From contig OX442320.1 of the NCBI GenBank assembly GCA_949358305.1, positions 126,501 to 190,500 on the forward strand: DNA of 64,000 bases, read 5' to 3'. The stretch is from Strigamia acuminata (lineage: Eukaryota > Arthropoda > Chilopoda > Geophilomorpha > Linotaeniidae). Positions 14,334 through 26,574 of this stretch are shown here, in pieces. How positions within the stretch are numbered: position 1 is the first letter of the stretch; each line of letters begins with the position of its first letter. Position numbers and translations under genes: made by a program. A model generated the notes under the pieces. It ran no database searches. It was not told the DNA's origin and was given only the letters and a program-made list of their open reading frames with translations.

Positions 14334-17300
14334 AAACACTATTTCTGAACATTCAGAGACATTGATCTTGTGGTCTTTGTGCTAAGTCAACTGCAATGTG
14401 AAATAAGCTCAAAATTTTTTTTTCAAAATTTATTGCTTGGATGTTGCTAAAACTTACATTGAAGGCTTCTACTAAGGTTTAAACACTATTTCTGAACATT
14501 CAGAACCATTGGTCTTGTAGTGTTTGTGCTAAGTCAACTGTGATGAGATCAAAAGTCTATTCTCCCAAATCATTGCTTGGATGTTTCTAAAACTTACATT
14601 GGAGCCTTCTACTAAGGTTTAAACACTATTTCTGAACATTCAGAGACATTGGTCTTGTGGTGTTTGTGCTAAGTCAACTGTGATGAGATCAAAAGTCTAT
14701 TCTCCCAAATCATTGCTTGGATGTTTCTAAAACTTACATTGGAGCCTTCTACTAAGGTTTAAACACTATTTCTGAACATTCAGAGACATTGATCTTGTGG
14801 TCTTTATGCTAAGTCAACTGCAATGTGAAATAAGCTCAAAATTTTTTTTTCAAAATTTATTGCTTGGATGTTGCTAAAACTTACATTGAAGGCTTCTACT
14901 AAGGTTTAAACACTATTTCTGAACATTCAGAGACATTGGACTTGTGGTGTTTGTGCTAAGTCAACCGTGAAGAGATCAAAAGTCTATTCTCCCAAATCAT
15001 TGCTTGGATGTTTCTAAAACTTACATTGGAGCCTTCTACTAAGGTTTAAACACTATTTCTGAACATTCAGAGACATTGGTCTTGTGGTGTTTGTGCTAAG
15101 TCAACTGTGATGAGATCAAAAGTCTATTCTCAAAAATCATTGCTTGGATGTTTCTAAAACTTACAATGGAGCCTTCTACTAAGGTTTAAACACTATTTCT
15201 GAACATTCAGAGACATTGGTCTTGTGGTGTTTGTGCTAAGTCAACTGTGATGAGATCAAAAGTCTATTCTCGCAAATCATTGCTTGGATGTTTCTAAAAC
15301 TTACATTGGAGCCTTCTACTAAGGTTTAAACACTATTTCTGAACATTCAGAGACATTGATCTTGTGGTCTTTGTGCTAAGTCAACTGCAATGTGAAATAA
15401 GCTCAAAATTTTTTTCTTCAAAATTTATTGCTTGGATGTTGCTAAAACTTACATTGAAGGCTTCTACTAAGGTTTAAACACTATTTCTGAACATTCAGAG
15501 ACATTGGACTTGTGGTGTTTGTGCTAAGTCAACTGTGATGAGATCAAAAGTCTATTCTCCCAAATCATTGCTTGGATGTTTCTAAAACTTACATTGGAGC
15601 CTTCTACTAAGGTTTAAACACTATTTCTGAACATTCAGAGACATTGGTCTTGTGGTGTTTGTGCTAAGTCAACTGTGATGAGATCAAAAGTCTATTCTCC
15701 CAAATCATTGCTTGGATGTTTCTAAAACTTACATTGGAGCCTTCTACTAAGGTTTAAACACTATTTCTGAACATTCAGAGACATTGGTCTTGTGGTGTTT
15801 GTGCTAAGTCAACTGTGATGAGATCAAAAGTCTATTCTCCCAAATCATTGCTTGGATGTTTCTAAAACTTACATTGGAGCCTTCTACTAAGGTTTAAACA
15901 CTATTTCTGAACATTCAGAGACATTGATCTTGTGGTCTTTGTGCTAAGTCAACTGCAATGTAAAATAAGCTCAAAATTTTTTTTTCAAAATTTATTGCTT
16001 GGATGTTGCTAAAACTTACATTGAAGGCTTCTACTAAGGTTTAAACACTATTTCTGAACATTCAGAGACATTGGTCTTGTAGTGTTTGTGCTAAGTCAAC
16101 TGTGATGAGATCAAAAGTCTATTCTCCCAAATCATTGCTTGGATGTTTCTAAAACTTACATTGGAGCCTTCTACTAAGGTTTAAACACTATTTCTGAACA
16201 TTCAGAGACATTGGTCTTGTGGTGTTTGTGCTAAGTCAACTGTGATGAGATCAAAAGTCTATTCTCCCAAATCATTGCTTGGATGTTTCTAAAACTTACA
16301 TTGGAGCCTTCTACTAAGGTTTAAACACTATTTCTGAACATTCAGAGACATTGATCTTGTGGTCTTTATGCTAAGTCAACTGCAATGTGAAATAAGCTCA
16401 AAATTTTTTTTTCAAAATTTATTGCTTGGATGTTGCTAAAACTTACATTGAAGGCTTCTACTAAGGTTTAAACACTATTTCTGAACATTCAGAGACATTG
16501 GACTTGTGGTGTTTGTGCTAAGTCAACCGTGAAGAGATCAAAAGTCTATTCTCCCAAATCATTGCTTGGATGTTTCTAAAACTTACATTGGAGCCTTCTA
16601 CTAAGGTTTAAACACTATTTCTGAACATTCAGAGACATTGGTCTTGTGGTGTTTGTGCTAAGTCAACTGTGATGAGATCAAAAGTCTATTCTCAAAAATC
16701 ATTGCTTGGATGTTTCTAAAACTTACATTGGAGCCTTCTACTAAGGTTTAAACACTATTTCTGAACATTCAGAGACATTGGTCTTGTGGTGTTTGTGCTA
16801 AGTCAACTGTGATGAGATCAAAAGTCTATTCTCGCAAATCATTGCTTGGATGTTTCTAAAACTTACATTGGAGCCTTCTACTAAGGTTTAAACACTATTT
16901 CTGAACATTCAGAGACATTGATCTTGTGGTGTTTGTGCTAAGTCAACCGTGATGAGATCAAAAGTCTATTCTCCCAAATCATTGCTTGGATGTTTCTAAA
17001 ACTTACATTGGAGCCTTCTACTAAGGTTTAAACACTATTTCTGAACATTCAGAGACATTGGTCTTGTGGTGTTTGTGCTAAGTCAACTGTGATGAGATCA
17101 AAAGTCTATTCTCCCAAATCATTGCTTGGATGTTTCTAAAACTTACATTGGAGCCTTCTACTAAGGTTTAAACACTATTTCTGAACATTCAGAGACATTG
17201 ATCTTGTGGTCTTTGTGCTAAGTCAACTGCAATGTGAAATAAGCTCAAAATTTTTTTTTCAAAATTTATTGCTTGGATGTTGCTAAAACTTACATTGAAG

Positions 17301-19160
17301 GCTTCTACTAAGGTTTAAACACTATTTCTGAACATTCAGAGACATTGGTCTTGTAGTGTTTGTGCTAAGTCAACTGTGATGAGATCAAAAGTCTATTCTC
17401 CCAAATCATTGCTTGGATGTTGCTAAAACTTACATTGAAGGCTTCTACTAAGGTTTAAACACTATTTCTGAACATTCAGAGACATTGGACTTGTGGTGTT
17501 TGTGCTAAGTCAACCGTGATGAGATCAAAAGTCTATTCTCCCAAATCATTGCTTGGATGTTTCTAAAACTTACATTGGAGCCTTCTACTAAGGTTTAAAC
17601 ACTATTTCTGAACATTCAGAGACATTGGTCTTGTGGTGTTTGTGCTAAGTCAACTGTGATGAGATCAAAAGTCTATTCTCCCAAATCATTGCTTGGATGT
17701 TTCTAAAACTTACATTGGAGCCTTCTACTAAGGTTTAAACACTATTTCTGAACATTCAGAGACATTGATCTTGTGGTCTTTGTGCTAAGTCAACTGCAAT
17801 GTGAAATAAGCTCAAAATTTTTTTTTCAAAATTTATTGCTTGGATGTTGCTAAAACTTACATTGAAGGCTTCTACTAAGGTTTAAACACTATTTCTGAAC
17901 ATTCAGAACCATTGGTCTTGTAGTGTTTGTGCTAAGTCAACTGTGATGAGATCAAAAGTCTATTCTCCCAAATCATTGCTTGGATGTTTCTAAAACTTAC
18001 ATTGGAGCCTTCTACTAAGGTTTAAACACTATTTCTGAACATTCAGAGACATTGGTCTTGTGGTGTTTGTGCTAAGTCAACTGTGATGAGATCAAAAGTC
18101 TATTCTCCCAAATCATTGCTTGGATGTTTCTAAAACTTACATTGGAGCCTTCTACTAAGGTTTAAACACTATTTCTGAACATTCAGAGACATTGATCTTG
18201 TGGTCTTTATGCTAAGTCAACTGCAATGTGAAATAAGCTCAAAATTTTTTTTTCAAAATTTATTGCTTGGATGTTGCTAAAACTTACATTGAAGGCTTCT
18301 ACTAAGGTTTAAACACTATTTCTGAACATTCAGAGACATTGGACTTGTGGTGTTTGTGCTAAGTCAACCGTGAAGAGATCAAAAGTCTATTCTCCCAAAT
18401 CATTGCTTGGATGTTTCTAAAACTTACATTGGAGCCTTCTACTAAGGTTTAAACACTATTTCTGAACATTCAGAGACATTGGTCTTGTGGTGTTTGTGCT
18501 AAGTCAACTGTGATGAGATCAAAAGTCTATTCTCAAAAATCATTGCTTGGATGTTTCTAAAACTTACAATGGAGCCTTCTACTAAGGTTTAAACACTATT
18601 TCTGAACATTCAGAGACATTGGTCTTGTGGTGTTTGTGCTAAGTCAACTGTGATGAGATCAAAAGTCTATTCTCGCAAATCATTGCTTGGATGTTTCTAA
18701 AACTTACATTGGAGCCTTCTACTAAGGTTTAAACACTATTTCTGAACATTCAGAGACATTGATCTTGTGGTCTTTGTGCTAAGTCAACTGCAATGTGAAA
18801 TAAGCTCAAAATTTTTTTCTTCAAAATTTATTGCTTGGATGTTGCTAAAACTTACATTGAAGGCTTCTACTAAGGTTTAAACACTATTTCTGAACATTCA
18901 GAGACATTGGACTTGTGGTGTTTGTGCTAAGTCAACTGTGATGAGATCAAAAGTCTATTCTCCCAAATCATTGCTTGGATGTTTCTAAAACTTACATTGG
19001 AGCCTTCTACTAAGGTTTAAACACTATTTCTGAACATTCAGAGACATTGGTCTTGTGGTGTTTGTGCTAAGTCAACTGTGATGAGATCAAAAGTCTATTC
19101 TCCCAAATCATTGCTTGGATGTTTCTAAAACTTACATTGGAGCCTTCTACTAAGGTTTAA
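14054..19160. repeat. 3403-bp spaced satellite duplication (24 monomers)
   Basis: Private variants repeat at 3403 bp: CAGAACCATT at 14501 and 17904, TTACAATGGA at 15161 and 18564, and B monomers at 14334 and 17737. Matching runs from about 14054 to 15760 in the first copy and from about 17457 to 19160 in the second, after which the variant order differs. The spacing equals 24 monomers including six long ones and one extra base. Confidence 0.75.
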
Positions 19161-22100
19161 ACACTATTTCTGAACATTCAGAGACATTGGTCTTGTGGTG
19201 TTTGTGCTAAGTCAACTATGATGAGATCAAAAGTCTATTCTCCCAAATGATTGCTTGGATGTTTCTAAAACTTACATTGGAGCCTTCTACTAAGGTTTAA
19301 ACACTATTTCTGAACATTCAGAGACATTAGTCTTGTGGTGTTTGTGCTAAGTTAACTGTGATGAGATCAAAAGTCTATTCTCGCAAATCATTGCTTGGAT
19401 GTTGCTAAAACTTCCCTTGAAGTCTTCTACTAAGGTTTAAACACTATTTCTGAACATTCAGAGACATTGGTCTTGTGGTGTTTGTGCTAAGTCAACTGTG
19501 ATGAGATCAAAAGTCTATTCTCCCAAATCATTGCTTGGATGTTTCTAAAACTTACATTGGAGCCTTCTACTAAGGTTTAAACACTATTTCTGAACATTCA
19601 GAGACATTGATCTTGTGGTCTTTGTGCTAAGTCAACTGCAATGTGAAATAAGCTCAAAATTTTTTTTTCAAAATTTATTGCTTGGATGTTGCTAAAACTT
19701 ACATTGAAGGCTTCTACTAAGGTTTAAACACTATTTCTAAACATTCAGAGACATTGGTCTTGTGGTGTTTGTGCTAAGTCAACTGTGAGGAGATCAAAAG
19801 TCTATTCTCCCAAATCATTGCTTGGATGTTTCTAAAACTTACATTGGAGCCTTCTACTAAGGTTTAAACACTATTTCTGAACATTCAGAGACATTGGTCT
19901 TGTGGTGTTTGTGCTAAGTCAACTGTGATGAGATCAAAAGTCTATTCTCCCAAATCATTGCTTGGATGTTTCTAAAACTTACATTGGAGCCTTCTACTAA
20001 GGTTTAAACACTATTTCTGAACATTCAGAGACATTGATCTTGTGGTCTTTGTGCTAAGTCAACTGCAATGTGAAATAAGCTCAAAATTTTTTTTTCAAAA
20101 TTTATTGCTTGGATGTTGCTAAAACTTACATTGGAGCCTTCTACTAAGGTTTAAACACTATTTCTGAACATTCAGAGACATTGGTCTTGTGGTGTTTGTG
20201 CTAAGTCAACTGTGATGAGATCAAAAGTCTATTCTCCCAAATCATTGCTTGGATGTTTCTAAAACTTACATTGGAGCCTTCTACTAAGGTTTAAACACTA
20301 TTTCTGAACATTCAGAGACATTGGTCTTGTGGTGTTTGTGCTAAGTCAACCGTGATGAGATCAAAAGTCTATTCTCCCAAATCATTGCTTGGATGTTTCT
20401 AAAACTTACATTGGAGCCTTCTACTAAGGTTTAAACACTATTTCTGAACATTCAGAGACATTGATCTTGTGGTCTTTGTGCTAAGTCAACTGCAATGTGA
20501 AATAAGCTCAAAATTTTTTTTTCAAAATTTATTGCTTGGATGTTGCTAAAACTTACATTGAAGGCTTCTACTAAGGTTTAAACACTATTTCTGAACATTC
20601 AGAGACATTGGTCTTGTAGTGTTTGTGCTAAGTCAACTGTGATGAGATCAAAAGTCTATTCTCCCAAATCATTGCTTGGATGTTTCTAAAACTTACATTG
20701 GAGCCTTCTACTAAGGTTTAAACACTATTTCTGAACATTCAGAGACATTGGTCTTGTGGTGTTTGTGCTAAGTCAACTGTGATGAGATCAAAAGTCTATT
20801 CTCCCAAATCATTGCTTGGATGTTTCTAAAACTTACATTGGAGCCTTCTACTAAGGTTTAAACACTATTTCTGAACATTCAGAGACATTGATCTTGTGGT
20901 CTTTGTGCTAAGTCAACTGCAATGTGAAATAAGCTCAAAATTTTTTTCTTCAAAATTTATTGCTTGGATGTTGCTAAAACTTACATTGAAGGCTTCTACT
21001 AAGGTTTAAACACTATTTCTGAACATTCAGAGACATTGGACTTGTGGTGTTTGTGCTAAGTCAACCGTGATGAGATCAAAAGTCTATTCTCCCAAATCAT
21101 TGCTTGGATGTTTCTAAAACTTACATTGGAGCCTTCTACTAAGGTTTAAACACTATTTCTGAACATTCAGAGACATTGGTCTTGTGGTGTTTGTGCTAAG
21201 TCAACTGTGATGAGATCAAAAGTCTATTCTCCCAAATCATTGCTTGGATGTTTCTAAAACTTACATTGGAGCCTTCTACTAAGGTTTAAACACTATTTCT
21301 GAACATTCAGAGACATTGATCTTGTGGTCTTTGTGCTAAGTCAACTGCAATGTGAAATAAGCTCAAAATTTTTTTTTCAAAATTTATTGCTTGGATGTTG
21401 CTAAAACTTACATTGAAGGCTTCTACTAAGGTTTAAACACTATTTCTGAACATTCAGAGACATTGGTCTTGTAGTGTTTGTGCTAAGTCAACTGTGATGA
21501 GATCAAAAGTCTATTCTCCCAAATCATTGCTTGGATGTTTCTAAAACTTACATTGGAGCCTTCTACTAAGGTTTAAACACTATTTCTGAACATTCAGAGA
21601 CATTGGTCTTGTGGTGTTTGTGCTAAGTCAACTGTGATGAGATCAAAAGTCTATTCTCCCAAATCATTGCTTGGATGTTTCTAAAACTTACATTGGAGCC
21701 TTCTACTAAGGTTTAAACACTATTTCTGAACATTCAGAGACATTGATCTTGTGGTCTTTATGCTAAGTCAACTGCAATGTGAAATAAGCTCAAAATTTTT
21801 TTTTCAAAATTTATTGCTTGGATGTTGCTAAAACTTACATTGAAGGCTTCTACTAAGGTTTAAACACTATTTCTGAACATTCAGAGACATTGGACTTGTG
21901 GTGTTTGTGCTAAGTCAACCGTGAAGAGATCAAAAGTCTATTCTCCCAAATCATTGCTTGGATGTTTCTAAAACTTACATTGGAGCCTTCTACTAAGGTT
22001 TAAACACTATTTCTGAACATTCAGAGACATTGGTCTTGTGGTGTTTGTGCTAAGTCAACTGTGATGAGATCAAAAGTCTATTCTCAAAAATCATTGCTTG

Positions 22101-22343
22101 GATGTTTCTAAAACTTACAATGGAGCCTTCTACTAAGGTTTAAACACTATTTCTGAACATTCAGAGACATTGGTCTTGTGGTGTTTGTGCTAAGTCAACT
22201 GTGATGAGATCAAAAGTCTATTCTCGCAAATCATTGCTTGGATGTTTCTAAAACTTACATTGGAGCCTTCTACTAAGGTTTAAACACTATTTCTGAACAT
22301 TCAGAGACATTGATCTTGTGGTCTTTGTGCTAAGTCAACTGCA

Positions 22344-22347
22344 ATGT
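22344..22347. repeat. Target-site duplication, left side of element 1 (ATGT)
   Basis: The satellite reads GCAATGT up to the first LTR base at 22348. The right flank resumes with ATGTGAAATAAG at 30884. The uninterrupted satellite has GCAATGTGAAATAAG, so ATGT is a 4-bp duplication. Confidence 0.9.
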
Positions 22348-23853
22348 TGTAGCAAACAACCTTGGATCTCACAGGAAAAGACTGGCGAATTGGTCACCAA
22401 ACTCTGGAAACCGCCCGAGACTGTATAGTGGATGATGAAACAAGTTGAATTCTCAGCCCAAGTTGTAGGCCTAAATGCATCTGGAGAAATTAGGCCCAAC
22501 TGCATTTAGTTGAAGTGATTAAAGCAGCTCTCTGGATACTGGGGAAAAAACCTTGTGCCTTCAGTGAGGAGGAGAGCATGCAAAACTCTCTACTCACTCA
22601 TTATCATGTTTCTTGTAGCAGAAAACCAGATCAGAAATGATTCACCCAAAGCAGAGTAAAAACACATCAACTGGCTTTATTCTTAACAACAGATAACAAC
22701 TATTGCTTCTTTAGCAACCTACTCTAACAACAGTGCGCCTAGCAACTAAATCATAGCAACAACAAGCTACAATGCAATGATGCAACAATGGCGTAATTCA
22801 ATCTGAACTAAAATAGCTTAAAACCTATGTACATTTGTTCTTAAAACATAAATAGAATTTAGACAAAATAAAGCAATGAAACCAAGGCAAAACTCAATCT
22901 AAAATATACTTAACAATTAACAAAGCAAAAAGAAGATTAACAACCAATGGCAAGGCAGCCTACCTCAATACTCATCTCTGCACTTGTTTGTAAAGTTAAG
23001 TGAAATTAACAAATGTACAGTTAAAACACTTCTATAAAATCACAAAGTATTAAAATAAATATTGCTACCCAGCTTGCTATGTTCTAGGAAAATCTCCCAG
23101 CAGTGCTCAAACACAAAGAGAACCGCTCCTTTCCAAAATGGCGGCCAGGCAGTTGCTAACTGCCGTGAATGAGAGCAGAAACGAGTCAAACAGACTTCCA
23201 GGGTCGACCAAGGCATGACAACAGCGCTGGGACTTCCAAACTCAGTGTGGGGACGTTGCAGGGAAGCCAAACGAGGCGTTTCCTGGTCTCTCTCTCTCCC
23301 GAACACGATCCCAATGCGCTCATGTGCACTCAAATGCCAAGGACACCCAAAACCGTTTGTTTCTTGCTGTCCCACGTCTCCAATGAGCATCAAAACACTA
23401 AAACATCCAGCAAAGGTTAGCAACCGTCAAAACAATATGTAAAACCTCTTTAAAACTAATAAATACACAGTTTCCTGAATCCAGTTGACCTATGCTATGG
23501 CGATTATGCTGAGAATATACACTCAGCTCATTCACAAGTGTACTGGAACCCGAACCGAACACAAAAACGTCTCAAAAGCAAATAACAGAGGTAAACAACT
23601 AATAACAAATACTAAAACAACCACAAAACGATCAAAGACATATCCCCTGACCAATTCCAGGTGCGATCGACAACACGACAACCGCCGAGGTCTGCTCTGC
23701 ATGCGACCGTCGGTCAAAACCGGCAACTGGACATCTCAGATATGTCCCAAACTCATGGTCAAAACTATGGACTAAAATTAAAAAGATCTTCTACCATTTT
23801 CAGAGGTGAAACGCGAGTCTTCTAATCTTTTTGTTGCGTCCTTGCTCGCAACA
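22348..23853 (-). repeat. Element 1 left LTR (3' LTR in element orientation)
   Basis: This 1506-bp direct repeat looks identical to 29378-30883, with TG...CA ends. In element orientation it starts TGTTGCGAGCAAGGACGC and ends GTTTGCTACA. A polyadenylation signal lies on the minus strand at 22676-22681. Short open frames inside it (for example 127 codons on the minus strand at 23040-23423) match no family I know and occur in both copies only because the LTRs are the same. The other strand of the 23040-23423 stretch is homologous at DNA level to the LTR at 61588. Confidence 0.92.
22676..22681 (-). promoter_or_regulatory. Polyadenylation signal AATAAA in element 1 left LTR
   Basis: TTTATT on the plus strand reads AATAAA in element orientation. 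It would mark the R region. The same signal lies at 29706-29711 in the other LTR, and a doubled AATAAA occupies the comparable place in the related LTR at 62550-62559. Confidence 0.6.
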
Positions 23854-26242
23854 TCGCTCCCGGCCGAAAAAGGAAGAGAGCAGCCGCCCTGAAGGAACCG
23901 CACCCAAGAAGAAAAGACCGAGCAGCTTGACTTTCACCTTGCCTATATCTTTTGGCAAGAATCCACAACGAATCATAGAACCCCTTTTCCCAAACGAAAA
24001 TATATTGACTCTTCTGTTAACAATACATTAACACGAACAGGAGCGGGTCCCTTGAGACGAGAAGACCCTAGGCATACTGCAAAATAACAGAACTCTAACT
24101 TGCAACCCGTAATACAAAGAAACGACTAACAATCACAAAAAAAAAGGAGCTTGTCTCTCCCATAAAGATTGACCTGCAGTCAACCTTGGGAAACTGAGAC
24201 CCACAACCAAGGGGGTCAGTCAAAGACAAGACACCACTAAACCACGAATAACCTTAAAGCTAAATTAACAAACCTACTTCTCATACACTTCCTTTAAGAG
24301 GTAGTTTGAATCCTCAGACAAAATTCGCTTCTAAAGACACCGACGCACGCAAGCACCTGAGCTCAGCCATTGATCCAATCAGGAAGCCTGCCAAAGTTGA
24401 CATCAAACTGAAACGAAAATGCCGCAGAAAGCTAAAGAAAATTCCTATCTAACTAAACAAAGACAACCAATTCACCGTTGGGACACCAAGCGACCAACCT
24501 AAACAGGCGATCAACTCACGACTTGATGACAAACAATCAGCCAAGCCATCGACCGTCCAATCAGGCGGCAACTCACCGCAAAGGTAAACTCGTGCCCAAT
24601 TTCCTTTAAACTAAAATATCTTCAACTAGAAAGAACTAAACTAAACTGTGTAATGAACCAAAAAACCAATTGGAACCAATAACGCGCAATGTCAAAGAAC
24701 ACACCCCCAGTCTAAATACACTTGAAAAATTAAGAAAATTGTGCTCACTTTTAAAAACAGTTACCCGTTGACATTGCAGAAAACGAAACCCCTCCCTTAG
24801 TGAAATCTCCATTCAAACCTCTCTAGAACTCTCACAACGAGAAGCGGCCACTTAAATTTAAGACAGGTAACTTCAATCGTGCCCCACCCGACTACTAGTA
24901 CAAAATCTTTTCTCATTTTTTTTCTACTACAAGCAGGGCTCTGCTAAACTAACGCAAGACAAGCCAAAAATTTAAATCTAAGAGCACAACACATAATTCC
25001 CTTTTTTAACAAAAAACTAGGGGTATCCCCTGACACCGCGAATTATCCTCAATGCTTTCTCTTCAATTCGACCTTCTCTCTGGCTAATATCTCAGCTAAA
25101 CCTTCCTTTCTATCATAACCCATTTTCCTCCCGACAGAAAAAGAAAGCTGCCACGGCGTTTAAACCACTAATGCCAGAGCCAAAAAAGCTTGGAAAAAAC
25201 AACACCTGTGGATTTCTTTGTGAGAGAAAACCACTTTTTAAAGGTAAAAACTATGAATTAACTAACCTTTGACTAACTAAGCTTTTGTTTCAGAAGACTT
25301 CCGCGAGTATCTGACACGCCACTAACCCAAACCCCATGGACGTGTGACCGTCAGACTCGTCGCAAAAAGCTCTGAACTCAAACACTAAAAAAAAAAAGAC
25401 TAATTACTAATTTCTACTATATCGTCGCCTCTACGTCCTCCTATCGGAAGCTAGCCCAAGGGAACTCGAAATCACGACTTACTCTTTAGATCTAACCCTC
25501 GACCTTTTCTCTCAGGAACCCCAAAAAAAACAGTTGTGCACCTGTGTTCAGCCAAAACACTTGTGCTTCTGTGCTCAAAACTTTGGGTAGGAGGGGGCGT
25601 GAAAACAAGTTGCGATCCGCTCAACCTTGATCGCACATCTCCCAATGCTTGACGCATTTGACGAATTAACTGACTCAATTTCGTGCATAGGTAAAAGAAA
25701 CCCGGATCCAAAGGAGGAGAAGACTTCCTTGCACAATCTAAGTACCAAGGCAAAGCTTACTGCCTATCTCGGAGGAGCAATGGACAAGACTGAAAGTTGA
25801 ACAGTGCGCAGAAGCTCAGGAGAACGTGAGCAACAGGAATTAAAGTATGGTGAAGAAGCTCACCCTCTAAAACCGATTAGCTCCTCGTGTATTGGGTCCA
25901 ATAACACGAGTGTCCACCAGAGAACCGACACGCTCAAAAAACTGTTCCGTTCCATCCCCCGCGAGACCGAAACCATGCCCCGACTGACGAGGACCCTCAA
26001 GAACTTTACCCCATGCACCCTGAGTGAGTATACGAAACTAAACCTAAAAAAGGAGCGCCTGGCTCTGCATAAAAGAGAAAAGAATATAGAATCCCTGGCC
26101 CTTTCTCACATCAAGGTTGTTGGACTCGCACCTTGTCACTAAGGGCGAGTGTACCCTGTCCTTGAACAACCGAGAAAGTGAAAGAACTCTGCTTCTGGGC
26201 TCCTAACCTTTCACTAACCCTAATGCTTGCACAAAAGTGCTT
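23854..26242 (-). other. Element 1 interior, left part: no recognisable gene
   Basis: This A/C-rich (plus strand) stretch has only short open frames, the longest near 112 codons (25804-26142, plus). None shows Gag, protease, RT, RNase H or integrase motifs. The base next to the LTR should be the polypurine tract in element orientation; only a short GGGAGCGA is seen there (minus strand, 23854-23861). Nothing else is recognised. Confidence 0.7.
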
Positions 26243-26390
26243 GCTTAAGCCTGATAGACTGAACTATCAATTGCTTAAGAACCTCCAATTCGCTTAAGCC
26301 TGACTGACTGAACTATCATCCGCTTAAAAAACCTCTTAATTGCTTAAGTCTGACGGACTTAACTATCATCCGCTTAAGACTCTCTAATTG
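26243..26390. repeat. Minisatellite inside element 1, about 49-50 bp x3
   Basis: Units start with GCTTAAG(C/T)CTGA at 26243, 26292 and 26342, followed by an imperfectly kept GACTGAACTATCA segment. The three copies are diverged, so this repeat is older than the LTR pair. Confidence 0.8.
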
Positions 26391-26395
26391 CTTTT

Positions 26396-26574
26396 TCTAT
26401 GGGTTTGTTGGGCCACCGTTAACCAACTAAAGCCTTTTTCTTTGGGTTTGTTGGGCCACCGTTAACCAACTAAACGTTTTTTTCTTTGGGTTTGTTGGGC
26501 CACCGTTAACCAACTAAACGTTTTTTTTTTCCAACTCGGGGTTCGACGGACCAACTGTTAACCGACTAAAGCCC
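26396..26574. repeat. Second minisatellite inside element 1, 43-44 bp x3 plus one diverged unit
   Basis: GGGTTTGTTGGGCCACCG followed by TTAACCAACTAAA begins at 26401, 26444 and 26488. A fourth, diverged unit (GACGGACCAACTGTTAACCG) follows at about 26546. Units are separated by T-rich runs that vary in length. It directly follows the 49-50-bp repeat. Confidence 0.85.

Larger units (their letters stand above)
1..22347. repeat. Satellite array, left block (140/147-bp monomers with higher-order repeats)
   Basis: This stretch is head-to-tail satellite with no gap. Taking the start as AAACACTATTTCTGAACATT, the first monomers begin at 1, 141, 281 and 428. Most monomers are 140 bp (type A, middle part with GATGAGATCAAAAGTC). 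Every third to fifth monomer is 147 bp (type B, with CAATGTGAAATAAGCTC and a T9 run; type C has CGATGTGAAATGAGCTC), and a few B copies are 148 bp. Long monomers start at 281, 988, 1695, 2122, 2689, 3116, 3683, 4110, 4537, 5104, 5532, 6239, 6666, 7233, 7660, 8227, 8654 and 9222, giving intervals of 427, 567 or 707 bp. The ends of the monomer are nearly invariant and differences cluster in the middle. There are roughly 158 monomers and no open frame of note. A centromeric or pericentromeric role is inference. Confidence 0.97.

Noticed and set aside
1-22347. CRISPR-like regular repeats
   Set aside because: The repeats are directly adjacent 140/147-bp monomers without unique spacers, in clearly eukaryotic sequence.
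23040-23423. 127-codon minus-strand frame, present again at 30070-30453
   Set aside because: It is duplicated only because it lies in the two LTRs. It has no recognisable domain and is overlapped by open frames on the other strand.
23485-23775. 96-codon frame in the element 1 LTR (copy at 30515-30805)
   Set aside because: Lys/Thr/Asn-rich translation of A-rich LTR sequence with no family resemblance; probably chance.
23854-23870. Plus-strand primer-binding site next to the left LTR of element 1
   Set aside because: The bases after the LTR (TCGCTCCCGGCC) lack TGG and match no tRNA end I know, while a long tRNA-His-like match is present on the other strand beside the right LTR.
25804-26142. 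112-codon plus-strand frame in element 1 interior
   Set aside because: It runs opposite to the element's inferred direction and has no known motif.
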